From Welwitschia mirabilis (lineage: Eukaryota > Gnetophyta > Gnetopsida > Welwitschiales): DNA of 64,000 nt. The DNA is taken from contig JBOZIK010000001.1 of assembly GCA_051453625.1 (NCBI GenBank), positions 229,242,844 to 229,306,843 on the forward strand, written 5' to 3'. Of the stretch, positions 22,076 to 34,750 are shown one piece after another. The notes beneath the pieces were generated by a model. The model was not told the DNA's origin and searched no databases. It saw nothing but the letters and a program-made list of their open reading frames with translations. Every line of letters begins with the position of its first letter. The first letter of the stretch is position 1. Position numbers and translations under genes: made by a program.

Positions 22076-24102
22076 CTTATAGATAGTTGAGGAGATGTAA
22101 ACTTATTATTAAACATACATGTATAAGTTTAAGGATAGCTAATATAACAAGAGGTTATAACTTCCATTAATGGCATTCTAATTTAATATCTAGCCACCCT
22201 TCAAATATGAATTAAACTATACAAATATGGTTGGGCTCAACTTCATGGGCTTATATGTCATCTCGATATACCTTTAATATGGGCTACAAGTAGTAAATGA
22301 GATGGATGTATGCTTATAAATAATGCCTACATTCTTAAAGCATCTTCAGATGATGCAACATAATCCATCAATGCCAAGGGCTAGAGATATTAAGTTAAAG
22401 TAAGTTCATACATATAGGATAGGAGAGTAGTGATTAAATCCACTTTTCTAAGGGTATTATTTAAAAAATACAATGCAACACATCTTAGTAATAAAATCCA
22501 AGAGTGGAAATGAACATTATTAGAATTATCATGATTTAATCATATACAATAAATACATTATATATATGCATGCATAAAATTCTAAATAATGTGGATATTT
22601 AATGGATTATTTATCTATTTATAGTAATTCTAATCATCATTATTTTCATTTTATAGAAATAATCATAAAATAAAAACTAAGTATACTACAACGTCTCTAT
22701 ATTCAAGATTAGAACAATGAAAATATAAATAAAGAAAATATTTCTTTTTTTTAAATAATAATAAAAATATTTAAAATGTATTAAATCACATCTTAATAAT
22801 TTACTTGAAGAAAATAATCTATATGTAGAGCTTTGTGAATCCTAGAAGCATTCTAGCTTTCTTCCATGCTTATATGACAATCTACATGGATTATGCAATG
22901 AAGATAAACAAAAGAAATTATAGCTTAAGTATGATTATTAAGATATAATACTTTATTCAAAACTCATCTAGCTATATCATAAGCTAAGAAAATAAGTGAT
23001 AAATCTAGGACTATTCATGTTACTTAAACTATGAAGGTGAAAATCCTTACAACAAGGCATATTTAAAGTCAGATAAAAGGAAAAGGTAAAAGAGGTGATT
23101 TTTGTAATAAAATATTATTCATAAGAAATGTAACTTAAGTCTACTGATGGAAACCTATTTTGTATACTTAAATTACCTATATAATTTTATTTAATAATTT
23201 TTCCTATAATTTAAAGCAGTACTTATAATGTTTTTAAACTTTAAGGAGACATCATGATTAAAAATTAATAATTAACTAATTATAAATAAAAAATAAATTA
23301 TGATATTTTTCATAAACTAGACTCATAATAAGATCATTAGAAACTACATTAAGCTATCTTATAATCCTAAAAATATTATTTCTAAGGTCATGATTTAAGG
23401 TTAAAATCTATGACTTTTTCTAAAATTACAGTCCTACCACACTACACTAAAATGATCATAACTTTGAAAATATAGTTTTTAAATGATTAAATATTTTTTG
23501 AAAAAATTATTTAATTTCTTATAACTTAGGATACTCAAGTTTTAGATATATTAAATTCTATTTATACAAATGTAAATTAATTACTTACTAGTTTTGTCAT
23601 TTATTTTCTAACATATTTTAATGAATGAATTTCTTAGAAATTACTACACATTAGAAAAATTACTATTTTTACATTTTTATAATTATACCACAGTCCTAGA
23701 CTTACAAAAAAATATTTTAATACTTTATACCTATTAATTAATAAGCTATGGTATTTTTAATCTATGCCTCTATTCTAGGAATTTAACTTTAGCTATAAGA
23801 AATATAATAAATATTCTACAACTAATTATGCAATAATTTAAATTAGTAAAATAATGAATATATTGGCTAAACTAGTTATCTACAAAACATCTTAACTAAA
23901 TTTACTAATACAAATTAATATAGAAAGAAAAATCAATCAATTCAAAAAAACCATTTACTTTGAGCCTTAGGACTACTAGAAAGAAGTACTAGTCTAAAAG
24001 AGATTTTTGAGGATCAAACTTTATCCATAGTAAGATGGACCTAATGCATAAAAGATAAAATATATATTAGCATATATATCAATACAAAATAAACATGGGT
24101 AT
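22076..24102 (-). repeat. Inverted Tekay LTR, 3' half, tail-to-tail with the 3' LTR
   Basis: The reverse complement of 22076-22720 matches 21800-21130. Farther right, 23400-23480 and 23690-24060 match, in inverted order, LTR blocks at 13100-13150 and 12470-12560: the GTCATAG...CATTTTAGTG block, the GAGGCATAGATTAAAAA block (compare 20865), and the TCCTCAAGAATC block. It begins inside the LTR, about 275 bp short of its 3' end. It stops where the + strand LTR at 24103 begins. The middle part, 22720-23400, is poorly conserved. Confidence 0.75.
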
Positions 24103-27100
24103 TGTTATATCCCACATTTTATAGTCTTTAATTAGTAACCATAATAACATAATTATGAGAGTCTCTAAATTATGTAATACACTTTGATATTAAATTTTAA
24201 TATAAATCCTTTTTTCCTTTAATAAGAATCAATAAGTAGCCTAAAATTAATAATGAATTATAATTCTTATGCTAAACATATCTTTTTTGATTTATAGATA
24301 CTTACATGATCACTTACTTAATTAATCTTAGCTTTGAATAAGTTTATTATTTTAAGTAATAATAATAATTATAAGAATTTTAATATTAAATAAACCAATT
24401 TAATTGTTAGACAAGTCATTTACATGGTTAAATAGTAAAACTTAAAAATTCATGTTAAGATATAAAATAATAATCTAATGTCTACAAAAACTACATGTGA
24501 CATCTTTATTTTAATCATTTATCCATGTGCCTTATTCAAATCTAAAAAGAAATAAAAATTACTTGGTAAAAGTGAAAGAACAATGAGGAAGTAAAAAGTA
24601 AGAGTGATATATTCAAGTAAAAACATAAAAAGAGTACTATGTTCAACTATGAGATTTGCTTACATTTCATTATAACATTTTTTTACATTCAAGTTATAGC
24701 ATTTTTTTCTTATGATTTGTGTTGTTGATGTGATGAATCATGAAGAGTGTAAACATGCGAATAAGAACATATACTCTTATCCATAAACTAAAAAGGATAA
24801 ATGATTAGAATTTATTCTATTATAACTTTTATCCTTATTGATGATTGTGAAAGAGCTTTATGCATAAAATACTAACTTTTTTTAGTTGTATCATATGGCA
24901 AGTTTGAAATTGTTGCATTTACTCTTCCCATGCATTTTAAATATGTTTTAGATTAATTATGAACCTATGAAGGATTAAAAATGAACAAGCATGAGGAAAT
25001 GATGTATGTAACTAATATTTTTAATTAAAGCAATAAAATTACTCACTCTAATTAGGTGTATGAGTTATAAATAAGATTCCTTTTGTTATTCACACATTAC
25101 TTTTAATTCTTACATAAGCTCTTACAATTTCTTAATTAATCTTATCACTCATCATTCATATGTCAATATCTCCTTTACATAAGCTCCTCTAACTTGTTAT
25201 TAATAAATCTAGTCATCATCATTCATATATCCATACCAGTTTTACAAAAAGTATGTCCAACTTATCATTGATTAATCTTATCATTGTCATTCATACATTC
25301 ATATTACTTTTACACAAAGTCCATCCAACTTGTTATTGATTAATCTTATCAACTGAAAGATATTTCTTTATCTTATGGGTAAAATGATGTGGGTGGGGTT
25401 TATTCAATTATATCAAGGATCTTTAATAAACCATTTGTTTATAAATATATCCCTCTTATTTCTTTTTAATTTAGTATTTAAGCAATTTTATGCTACAAAA
25501 TTTTTTCCTTAATCCTTTATCCTCTTGAGTGTGGAGTTAGAGCTTAGAGCTTTGAGCTTGGATTTTAAATCTTGGAAATTTGAAGCTAGGATCTTGGATC
25601 TTAAGACTTCATCAATATTTTTCAAGGATTATCAACCTTTTTACCTTTAAGTAATTCCTTCCTTCATAAGAATTTTAGCTCCATTTCTTACATTAAGCCT
25701 ATGTATATAGTTATAATATCAATGTAGTTATTTATACTTTTCCTCCCATTAGCTAATACTAAGATAAGAAAGAGATTTCAAGGATCTCTTTATATCCTTA
25801 GTTAATGTGGCTACTAATGGATAATTTTTTCCTTCCATTGGTATAAACTAAGAGAAGAAGAGAGTTGAAGGACCTTTTAACATGCTTAGCTTCTATGTGT
25901 CTAATGGATATTTTGGTTAAGTGACCAAGGGATTCACTATAATTTTGGGTATCCATGTTGTTTGGAATTATATTATTATGACATTTCATTTTACATTAGA
26001 TAGGCATTAAAGTATTATTAGTGTAAATGAGTCTAATCCTCAAGAATCTATTTAGGCTAGGCACTCCTTTTGAGAAAATCCTAAGACTCATACTATTTGA
26101 TGGATTGTTTATTATTGTATGTTGCATTTTTATTACTTATAATTATGTTTTATATATTCATACTAGTTTTTATTATGAATTATTAGTTATTTTAATTTAT
26201 TTTTATTTCTATAAATTAGTATGATTTCTCTTATTCTTAATTTAATTAAAGTATACTTTTCCCCAAAAGTGAAGCATAATGTAAGAAAGTCATAACTTAT
26301 TAAATACTAAGTAAAACTTTATGAACTTTTTTGTGTAGGTTTATAATCATATTAGAATTAAAATGATTTAAAATAGTAATTTATTATAGTAAGATAACTT
26401 TTAAAATTTATTTTATGAAAATAACTTAAAAATTATAAGAAAAAAGCAGCAAGCAAAAAGTCTTAGTTTTAGAATTTTTAAAATGTTATGGATAAAAATA
26501 GAGTAGTATAACTTGTATAAAATTCAATAATGCTTTCAAAAATTATTTACTCCTTTACAATCTCCTAGTAGAATAAAATTCATAGCCATTTTAGTGAAGG
26601 GTATTATTTTAGCAACTCTAAAATTTAGGCAGTTTTTGTAGTTAATGCTTAACCCTATAAAGTATGTCTATATTAATTTAGATTTAATAAAGCTAGTTTT
26701 TAGGGATAGTATGATTAGTATAATTTAAGAAAAGTAAGTCTAAATTATTTTCACATTTTTAAATAATTAATTATACATTTTTAGTTTCAATGCCTTCTAA
26801 AAGCTTAAAAATTTGTAGTTAGTTTTAATAATTATAGAAAATTTTATAATCCTAGTATAAATTATTTAAATATGATATATGATTTATAGTTCATTTAAAT
26901 TATTTATATTATTTTTATATACTATTTATTAAAATTTAGACCCTCATTCTTACATTTCAAGTATAAACATTACAATTGTCTACTTAATAATTTTAGAGAT
27001 GTGTAGCCAATTACTTAGATTTATTAATGTTTTTATATATACATATTATGTTACTTAACTTTATTCTGATATAAATACTTAAAGTTTATAAAAGGGTTTT

Positions 27101-28146
27101 AAAAGTTCACCTAGCACCATAAATGAAACATGCTTCTACAATAAAACTTGGATGTATTAATGTGCCTTATTTGAAAAGAATTGCTATAATGTAGGAAAAT
27201 AAAGAGATATTTTCCTTTATTTAGTTTCACTATTATGTTTTGAAAATGTATGATTTTATTTTTATATGAAATTAAAAAAATTCTTAAATATCCTATTTTT
27301 CTTTTGTATGTTTTTTTCTTTAAAATAAACCCAATGATGATTAGAATTATTTTCATTAGGTAAAAAAATCACTAAATATTCATATAATTGTATGCTTGCA
27401 TGCCTATGATTGTAAACTAAGATAATCTTAATAATTATTCATTCCATACTTGAATTTCATCACAAAGGTAGGTTGCATTATACTTTTATTTATAAATGCT
27501 TCTAGAAGTAGATTTGATTATTACTCTCCTACCCTAGCCATTCATGGACTTACTTCAAATTAATATCTTGAGCCTTTGGTATTAAAGGATCATGTTGTAC
27601 CATCCTATAATGCTTTAAGAAATTATGTTTTATTTGTAAGCATGCATCCACCTTACATACCACTTATCACCTATATTAAAGATATATTGCGGTGAAATCT
27701 AAGCCTATGGAGTTGAGTCTATTCATGTTTGTATAGTGTAGAACCTAAAATAAAACCAACTCATGTGTGAAAGGAGGCTAGATATTGAGTTGGAATGCTA
27801 TTAATAGGAAATGAAACCTCCTATTATATTGGTTATGCACTATTCTAAAACTTACCCATTGTATGTAATAAAACAAGACATCCCATCAACTTTATATGAG
27901 ATGTCTTTGTGTGGTAAAAGAAAAAAAAAAGTTAAGAATAATATGGGATACAAATTTAGATACCATTATTATATTCAAATCAAAATGATATATAATTAAG
28001 TAGTAATTATATTACTTAATTATTTTAAGTCTTGTAATGTTTTAATAGGGTCTAAATGGGAATTGATCCTAGATTTCATTATGCATATTAGTTAATAATG
28101 TTAAAAAATTATACTTAATTAGGATAATCAAAGTCACACTGTTACA
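24103..28146 (+). repeat. Nearly complete Tekay LTR, 4.04 kb
   Basis: Starts TGTTATATCCCACATTTT and ends ACACTGTTACA, matching both ends of the 8668-14607 LTR and collinear with it. It has no N gaps, so it is the best single copy in the window. Flanking five-mers GGTAT (24098-24102) and GTAAT (28147-28151) do not form a clean target duplication. It is not followed by a Tekay leader or gag, so I read it as a solo LTR. The left flank is an inverted LTR of the same family; the right flank is minus-strand Athila/Tat gag. Open frames at 26027-26224, 27111-27356 and 27811-27999 lie inside it and are not coding. Confidence 0.85.
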
Positions 28147-28160
28147 GTAATATTCTCACT
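28147..28160. other. Junction of Tekay LTR with Athila/Tat gag
   Basis: The Tekay LTR ends at 28146; minus-strand gag similarity starts within a few tens of bases. It marks a truncation of the Athila/Tat element. The rest of its pol is not found next to 24103, where an inverted Tekay LTR lies instead. Confidence 0.5.
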
Positions 28161-29300
28161 AGTTCATCTATTTTGTTATTTAACTTAAAATTTTTGGAAT
28201 CTTAAATATGCCTGTGGACTTTATTAAATAATGGTATCTTAAGGGTTTAGTAGGTTTTCCCTAATTATTTGAACTCTTAGCTACATTTTCTAAGTACTTC
28301 CAAACCTCATATAGGGGCATGCTAAAGCAGTTTTCTTAGCTCATTATCTTAACTAATTAAGGATTTTAGTACACAAACCATCATCAAAGAAACAGATCTC
28401 CATACTTGACTTAAAACCATGTTGGGAATATTTTAGTAATAGTTCTTTAGATCATCCTAAGGTTTAGGAAAAGGTTTTATCGTCCTTTTGTTTGAAATTC
28501 ATGATTTCTTTCCTTAGGAGATTTGCCTTATAATTGCAAATGAATTTGGAGATGAAGGCTTTATTAAGATCAGATCATAATCTAATAAACATAGGATTAA
28601 GAATGTAAAACCAAGATAATACCTTTTCTTTTAAGAAAAATGGAAATAATATGAGCTTAAGGGTTTCATATATGTTTTGGTATATATAATGGTTAATAAA
28701 ATGCATTTTAATTCCTCAAGATGAAGTTATGAATATTTGGATGCAAGACATGGAAATGAGGCAAAAGTTATATTATGAAGGGTTTAAATTATATCCTTTA
28801 ATTAATGGGTGATATTACTATGCAAGAAGGTATTCCTAAGACTTGTGGTTAGGTACTCATGAAGAGTTTACCTAGTTTGGTTAGCATTGGATATAGCAAC
28901 TTGCTCTTTGGTTGCTTCTTAGGCAAAATAATAAGTTGTTAATCTATTAATCATCTCTTAGTTAGATAAAGATCCATTAAAGGCATAGTGAAAATTAAGT
29001 GGATTATTCAGGTTTTACTACTTCTATTGTGATGAAGAGGTTTATTGGTTATTTTGAAGGGATGAGGTTTAGTCTCCTTGGAAATCATCAAGGGCTTAGT
29101 TTTCATTTTAGAATCTAAGGTCTTGCATTCTATCATGGTTAACATAAGGATTCATATTATTGTGAATTAATCTCCTAATTTTTTCATGGTTCACTTCATA
29201 CAAGAATAGGTCTAGAAGTTTTCAAACAAGTTTCAGAGGGAATTTCATAGAGCTTGTAATTTAGATAGGTTTTAAGGTATACATAGAGGGTTTAGACAAA
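28150..29300 (-). pseudogene. Athila/Tat gag relic
   Basis: On the minus strand a well-preserved capsid block runs from about 28665 to 28368: LKLILFPFFLKEKVLSW, LNKAFISKF, LLRKEIMNFKQKDD, KELLLKYSQHG, then FFDDGLCT. This is the retrotransposon gag core of Athila/Tat elements, comparable with 57740-58130 on the + strand. Toward 28150 the frame is cut by the Tekay LTR. Toward 29300 the N-terminus fades. Its LTR and primer site lie to the right on the same strand. Non-functional. Confidence 0.85.
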
Positions 29301-29927
29301 AGCACAAGGTATTCTAGGTAGAATGGACAATGGAATGAGTAAGGAAAGGTAACGATGTTAGTCTGGTTTAGAGTTATAAATTTAATTTTCAAATAGAGGT
29401 CCACTGATCATGTGCAAATTGATTATAGTATTAGAATCATAGAGAAATAAAACTCAAATGAAAAACATGAATAAAATTGAATATCATGTTAATGAATTCA
29501 TGGAAAATTTCTAGATATTTTAATGTTTTTAGCACATAGCAAAATTATAGAATGTAAAAACAAAAAGCACAAAAAATAATTGCAAATAACGAAAAGCATG
29601 TAACATAACATAAACTTAATTAAAAATTTTAAGTTTTTTTAAATGTTTACTTCTAAGACAACCTATAATAAAATGTTAAATTTATAAAATGAGATAATCT
29701 AGTCTTGAAATCAAAAATAAACTTTTAAAATTAGACTAGTTCAAGTAACATTATAAGAACTAGTGCCAACCACTAGAAGAAAAACTAAACACATAGAAAA
29801 AAAGAAAAAGGATCAATTCAGATATCACTAAAGAGGACCAGTACCTATCACTAGAAAAGTAGAACTTATGTATAAAAACTTTGTGAAAATAAAAGTAGTG
29901 CTCCTCTAAGCTAATATTATGTTGTTA
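29301..29927 (-). other. Leader of the minus-strand Athila/Tat element
   Basis: Between the primer site and gag. The only pattern is a pair of AGTGATAGGTACTGG-like and AGTGGTTGGCACTAG-like blocks (complements near 29845 and 29770), a two-copy repeat of about 75 bp. Confidence 0.5.
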
Positions 29928-29945
29928 TCTATAGAAATGGTGTTA
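29928..29945 (-). promoter_or_regulatory. Primer binding site, tRNA-Asp type, decayed
   Basis: The minus strand reads TAACACCATTTCTATAGA just inside the LTR. Against the tRNA-Asp-type site TGGCGCCGTTGCCGGGGA known for Athila/Tat elements, 10 of 18 bases match. Six of the eight changes are C to T or G to A. Position and flanks (TTTT before it) support the call. Confidence 0.65.
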
Positions 29946-29954
29946 AAATCTATT

Positions 29955-31044
29955 TGTAGCTTTATAATGTCTAGATTTAAACTAAGTTTGCACTTACTTA
30001 TTGTTCTTTCTCAGGGATAATATGGGTAGTAATTTAGAATTTCATAAACTTAAACTTAATGCAAGTTATAAAATTATAAAAAATAAAGAAGAGAAGAGAT
30101 AATTTTTAGATTTGTATTTTAAGCTTAATCTTGAGAGATAAAGAAAACAAACTAACTCTAAGGTATCACAGATTCATTTTTAAATAATCCTTCACTTCAA
30201 TATTGTCTAATAACTTTTTGCAACATACTTAAAATCATCAAGTGTTTTTAGTCGAAATCATAATGGCATTATTTCATTCATCATATGAGTAAATGATAAA
30301 CTCAATTACCACTTGATGTTTTAAACCTTAAATAATAATACAAAGTAAGGATCCTAAGCACTTAAAATCTCTAAAGTTAAAAGACTTAAATCAAGTATTA
30401 AAAGAGCTTATTCAAATGTAATAAAGTTTAATAATTGAGTTGCTTCCTAAAAATTTCAAATATAAAATGACTCATTATCTAAAATAAAAGAAAAATAACT
30501 TATGTATTAAAAAATAAAATAAATCCTCAGCAATTCTTAGAGACTAGCTTACTCCCCCAAGGAGTCACTTAGAAATCCATTACAACTGATGCTCCAAGAT
30601 TATAAAATTATTTTAAGTTAAAAGATGATATACTAAAGGGTCTAAGGCCCTTTTATAGGGAGAGATAGGGGTGGTTATAATCTCTTGATTTATAGAGTTA
30701 AATGGATGGTTATAAAATCATGACACTAGGTAGGATGGTTTGTATTCTTTTATAATTGAAAGAAATTCTTATAATAATGCTGGCACTTAACTCTAGAGAA
30801 TTTTAGCTGTTGTCAACCACTATTAATGCCATGTGTTTCCACCATCATCCTACTTATTATTACTAAAAGCCATGCTATAAATCCTTTTCATCACACCACA
30901 TATCTTCAAGAATGTAATTGATTTTTAATGCGGAAGTATATCAAGCCCAAAATTACATTTAATCTAATTCTTCATGAAAATTAAAGAATATGAGTTTGAA
31001 GGAAGTCCGTACAAATAAGCCAACAGCGCCAATAGTCCTGACAG
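29955..31044 (-). repeat. Athila/Tat 5' LTR, family I, copy 3 (diverged)
   Basis: Minus strand. TATTATCCCTGAGAAAGAAC near 30020 matches TATCCCTATGAAAGAA of copy 1 and copy 2. The CCTATAAAAGGGCCTTA promoter block also matches copy 1, as does a block ending in CACATGG. The order LTR, primer site, leader, gag on one strand makes this the 5' LTR of the gag at 28150-29300, and so identifies family I LTRs as Athila/Tat. The outer end is set at TGTCAGG (complement 31038-31044), a guess. Confidence 0.75.
30648..30660 (-). promoter_or_regulatory. TATA box of family I LTR copy 3
   Basis: Minus strand CCCTATAAAAGGG. Same block as in copy 1 at 943-951. Confidence 0.65.
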
Positions 31045-32249
31045 ATAGTACTGGCATTTTAGCTCTAATCATATTTGTTTTTAATCATGTCTTTTAGTTA
31101 AGCATAATTTACCTAAAAATGTTATGGGTGTATGATAATTCCTTAATTTTTATGAAAATCAATAAAAGACATGTTTTCATGATAAAATCAATTACATTAA
31201 TGTCTTATATTAAAGATTAACTAATCATTTAACTAAATTGTAATGTTAATTTTTGTATGTTAAAAAGGAGGGTAAGCTCAATTGACAAGTAAGCATATAT
31301 CATCAATTTATGGCACATGACATGAATGGTTGTTTTATGAAAGATCAACTACATTACTGAGAGGTCATGTTTTTCCTAGTAGCAAGTGGACTTCATAAAG
31401 AAGACATTTATACATAGTTGATTTATAGACCATGGTATGACATACATGATTAATCTTCATGATGAGGAGTCATGTGGTTACTCAATGAAGGATGGACCTA
31501 ATGATGATATTATATGAGATTAATTCACATGACCCATGTGTGATTAAGATTGGCATTATTGACATATATAGACCTATGAGGTCATGGCCTTATAGTAGTA
31601 TCCAGTGAATGGTTAGACTAGAGATCCATGAAATACTTTATTAGTTGTTTTCTATATTTTGGGTTTATAACTATGGATATATATTATATGATGTTTTCTA
31701 TGGATTTATATGGAATTCATGATTTCATTAAATATAGATGTTATTTTATTTGTTTTCTTATTAATACATATCATCTAGACATGTGTATTTTTGGAAAAAA
31801 AATAACGTCCAAAACAAAATTATGTATGGTCTGACTTTCTCTAAATGAGGATACATGAGCATAGTTTCTTAGCTATTAGTGTAACCAATCACTTGATCAT
31901 GACTTACAAACTTCTTTTATGTGTTCTTAATATAATTTTCTAAGTATTATTAAGTTAGGATATTAGTTAGGTAAGCTATCATCATACGGTTCTCCTATGG
32001 TATAACCTAGGAATACTTGAGAGGTAAATCTCTCAGTCACAATTTACTTCATTTATTGTGATGGTTGTTCATGTGATTAATTAATTTAAAAAAATTCTAG
32101 GGTATATTTTAGATGTAGATTTGTGTGTGTTACAATTAATTTTACTTTATAACTTATGAGAATATGAAAACATGTGTTCTTTATAAATAAGTTGGATATA
32201 ATAATCAATAGTTTAATGCTTAACAATATGTACTAGACACTATTAAGGA
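31045..32249. other. Unassigned, LTR-like sequence
   Basis: No coding similarity. Low complexity is limited and the base pattern resembles LTR or leader DNA, but no second copy is in this window, so it cannot be shown to be an LTR. Possibly the left LTR and leader of the + strand Athila/Tat element that follows. An open frame of 68 codons at 31628-31834 is not recognisable. Confidence 0.35.
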
Positions 32250-33260
32250 AATGGTAGTAGCATTTTAAAGCAATGATTCTTTAATAATATAACCATAACT
32301 TCTCCTCCACAAAAAAACTATCTAGACATCCAAATATCAAAAAATTAGAATTATCCAACAAGATCTCCATATCAATCAAATTAATATTGATCTTTATGCC
32401 ACCAAGATCCTATTAATATAATAACAACTTGGGGTTTAGATAATTCTATCAATAAAAATCATGAAAAAATAAGTGAAATAGTAAATGGATTTAATAAATG
32501 AAAAAGTAAGAAATATGAAAATAATGTTGATGAACTTTATACAAAATCAAAAAGTAGATTTGTTATTACAAGAGAATCTAATCCTATCAATATGTCTCAT
32601 GAATAAAAAAGAGTAATAATAACTCAAAGTGAAAAGAATGTGGAAGTAGTAACAAATGCCTAGTCTTTAAGAAAGAGGAATAAGAGTTTAACAAAATTAC
32701 AAATGATAAATAAAACTAAAAACACAACTACTAAAAAAACCCACAAACGAGTTGACATTTCTAAAGAAAAAACATCTTATACACTTTCCTTTCAACTAAA
32801 GTATTAAAAATAAAACCCCTCTACCATCATTTCTAAAAAGATTGAAAAAGAATCTTATCAATGATAAATATATTAATCAAATATATAAATAAATAAACTT
32901 AAATATTTATTTAACATAGAAAATTAGAGATACACCTTTATAGTCTAATTATATTATGGAATTATGTTCAAAAAAGAAATAAAAACTTATTCCTTAACAT
33001 GTACACTTAGTAGAAAACATAACTCAGATGATGAAATAGAATATACCACCTAAATACAAGAATCCTAGATTACCAACTATTCTAGTGATTATAAATGAAA
33101 AGAAATATCTCATGCTTTACTATATGTAGGTGTAAGTGTTAATGTTATGTCTTTTCACCTTTGTAAAACATTGGAATTAGTATAAGTTTTTGATATCAAT
33201 GTAACCTTATCATTAGAAGGTGGTTTTCTCACAAGGTTGAAAGGAATCACTAAGAATGTC
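32250..33260 (+). pseudogene. Athila/Tat gag tail and protease N-terminal part
   Basis: Gag tail is weak: KRNKSLTKLQMINKT near 32670 and surrounding Lys/Thr-rich sequence. From 33045 the protease is clear: YKNPRL-PTILVII, then LLYVGVSVNVMSFHLC near 33117-33165, and LKGITKNV up to 33260. The catalytic Asp of the LLDLGAS block is Tyr here (codon 33123-33125, GAT to TAT), so the enzyme was already or is now dead. The frame is cut by the copia 5' LTR at 33261. Confidence 0.8.
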
Positions 33261-34738
33261 TATTGGTAAATCTAGTTTTAATGCTTCCACTAGTCAAATA
33301 TTTTGTGTCATTATGTAGATAGCTTAATGTAAAGAAAGTTAGATCTCAAATAGCATAATTAGAAGCTAGACCTTCAAGATAAAATCTCATAAAAATCTAA
33401 GAATTGAAAATGTAAAATCAGTTAACTAAAGATGTCTATAGTATGGAAGACATCTATAAAGAATATGTTTACAATTAGAAGACATTTATTATGAAGATGT
33501 CTACATCTTAAACATCTATGATATACTAAGTTTATAAATCAGATGAACTATGACTATCTCAATAAAGACGACTATGCTAAAAGATGAATCTAGCAAAGAT
33601 AAACGACATCTACATGTTTGAAGATATTTATGCTAAAATAAAATAGGTAATAGAAGTAATGTTTACTTTGATTTATTTTTTTCTTTCTAGGGAATCTATC
33701 ATGTTTTGTATCATGAATTCATACTAGATATTATATAGTTCAATTATCATCAAGTTCTAGGTAGTTTAAGTGAATACATCAACTAGGTGAAGATGCTTGA
33801 CTATTAGTGGAAGTTTATAANNNNNNNNNNNNNNNNNNNNNNNNNNNNNNNNNNNNNNNNNNNNNNNNNNNNNNNNNNNNNNNNNNNNNNNNNNNNNNTT
33901 ATACAATAGTTACAAAGTTTAAATGGCTAATATATAAGGTCAAATAACTAGAATCTCTTAAATGGTATAAAGGCATGATGTGAGGTAACAAATTGAATGC
34001 ACAAAATGCCTAATAAAGAATACATGGGTTATTAAACCTACTCACAAAGTGTTAAAGCTACATTTACAAAGAAACTTTTAGTGTCTACATCATTTGTTCT
34101 TTGAATGCTATATCATTGCATCATTCTTTAGCACTTGCAATAATGATAATAGTAAGGAACTCAAGTTCTTCTTCAAAGTTACATCATCCAGGCTTGTTAT
34201 TGTATTTATTTATTGGATCTTACATTGTTAGATTATCTCATTCTTGAATATGGTTTTATAGTCCATTCTTATATTATCAAATCTTAAAGATCCCTTACTA
34301 GGATTCCTCATTGTAAGGGAACCCTTATAGAAGTGTGTTTTGCAAAGTCTCTATAAGTACTTGTGTTGTTGTATTATTAGATTTCCTTAAGGGGAATAGA
34401 TTGCTTCTTTGCAAGGATAATCTCACTTTGTGGTTGTGCACATGTGTACATTTTTGGTATTATTGTTGGCATTCCTAATGGAAAGAGAGTGTTACATTAT
34501 AAGGAGACTTTTACTTTTGTTGTAAGGTTGTTGGTTCATCAAAACCACTATTCTTTATAAGTTAAGAATATCTAAAGGTATGATAGAAAGCTACCCTCTA
34601 TGTGTGAATGTACGTAGATTAGGAAACCATGTTATTTGAAAAAGGTATTTATTATAATATTTTTTAATTTATTACTAGTGAAATTTTTATTTGGTAGAAC
34701 TCATTTATCCATTTCCTCTGAGTTCAACGATTCTCACA
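33261..34738 (+). repeat. Copia 5' LTR
   Basis: Collinear with 40067-41554. Anchors: TGTCATTATGTAGA at about 33305 and 40118, repeated GAAGACATCTAT-type blocks at 33440-33520 and 40250-40320, TCTAGGGAA at 33690 and 40496, and TTTATTTGGTAGAACT at 34687 and 41504. An N gap (33821-33898) replaces about 90 bp. It ends TTCTCACA before the primer site. The first bases differ slightly from the 3' LTR (TTGGTAAATC versus TTGTAAGTAAATC), a small deletion. Confidence 0.9.
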
Positions 34739-34750
34739 TGATATCAAAGT
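34739..34750 (+). promoter_or_regulatory. Copia primer binding site, initiator-Met type
   Basis: TGATATCAAAGT directly after the LTR. It differs from the standard TGGTATCAGAGC at three positions, and all three are C to T or G to A changes. It would bind the 3' end of tRNA-iMet. Confidence 0.88.

Noticed and set aside
24098-28151. Target duplication around the 4-kb Tekay LTR
   Set aside because: GGTAT and GTAAT share three of five bases only, which is not better than chance in AT-rich DNA.
28150-29300. First read as a LINE ORF1 on the + strand
   Set aside because: The + strand showed only vague likeness, while the minus strand gives a clear Athila/Tat gag core with LTR and primer site behind it.
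33430-33620. GAAGACATCTA-type repeats as a CRISPR-like array
   Set aside because: Irregular spacing, decayed copies, and the same run in both copia LTRs. They are internal LTR repeats in a plant genome.
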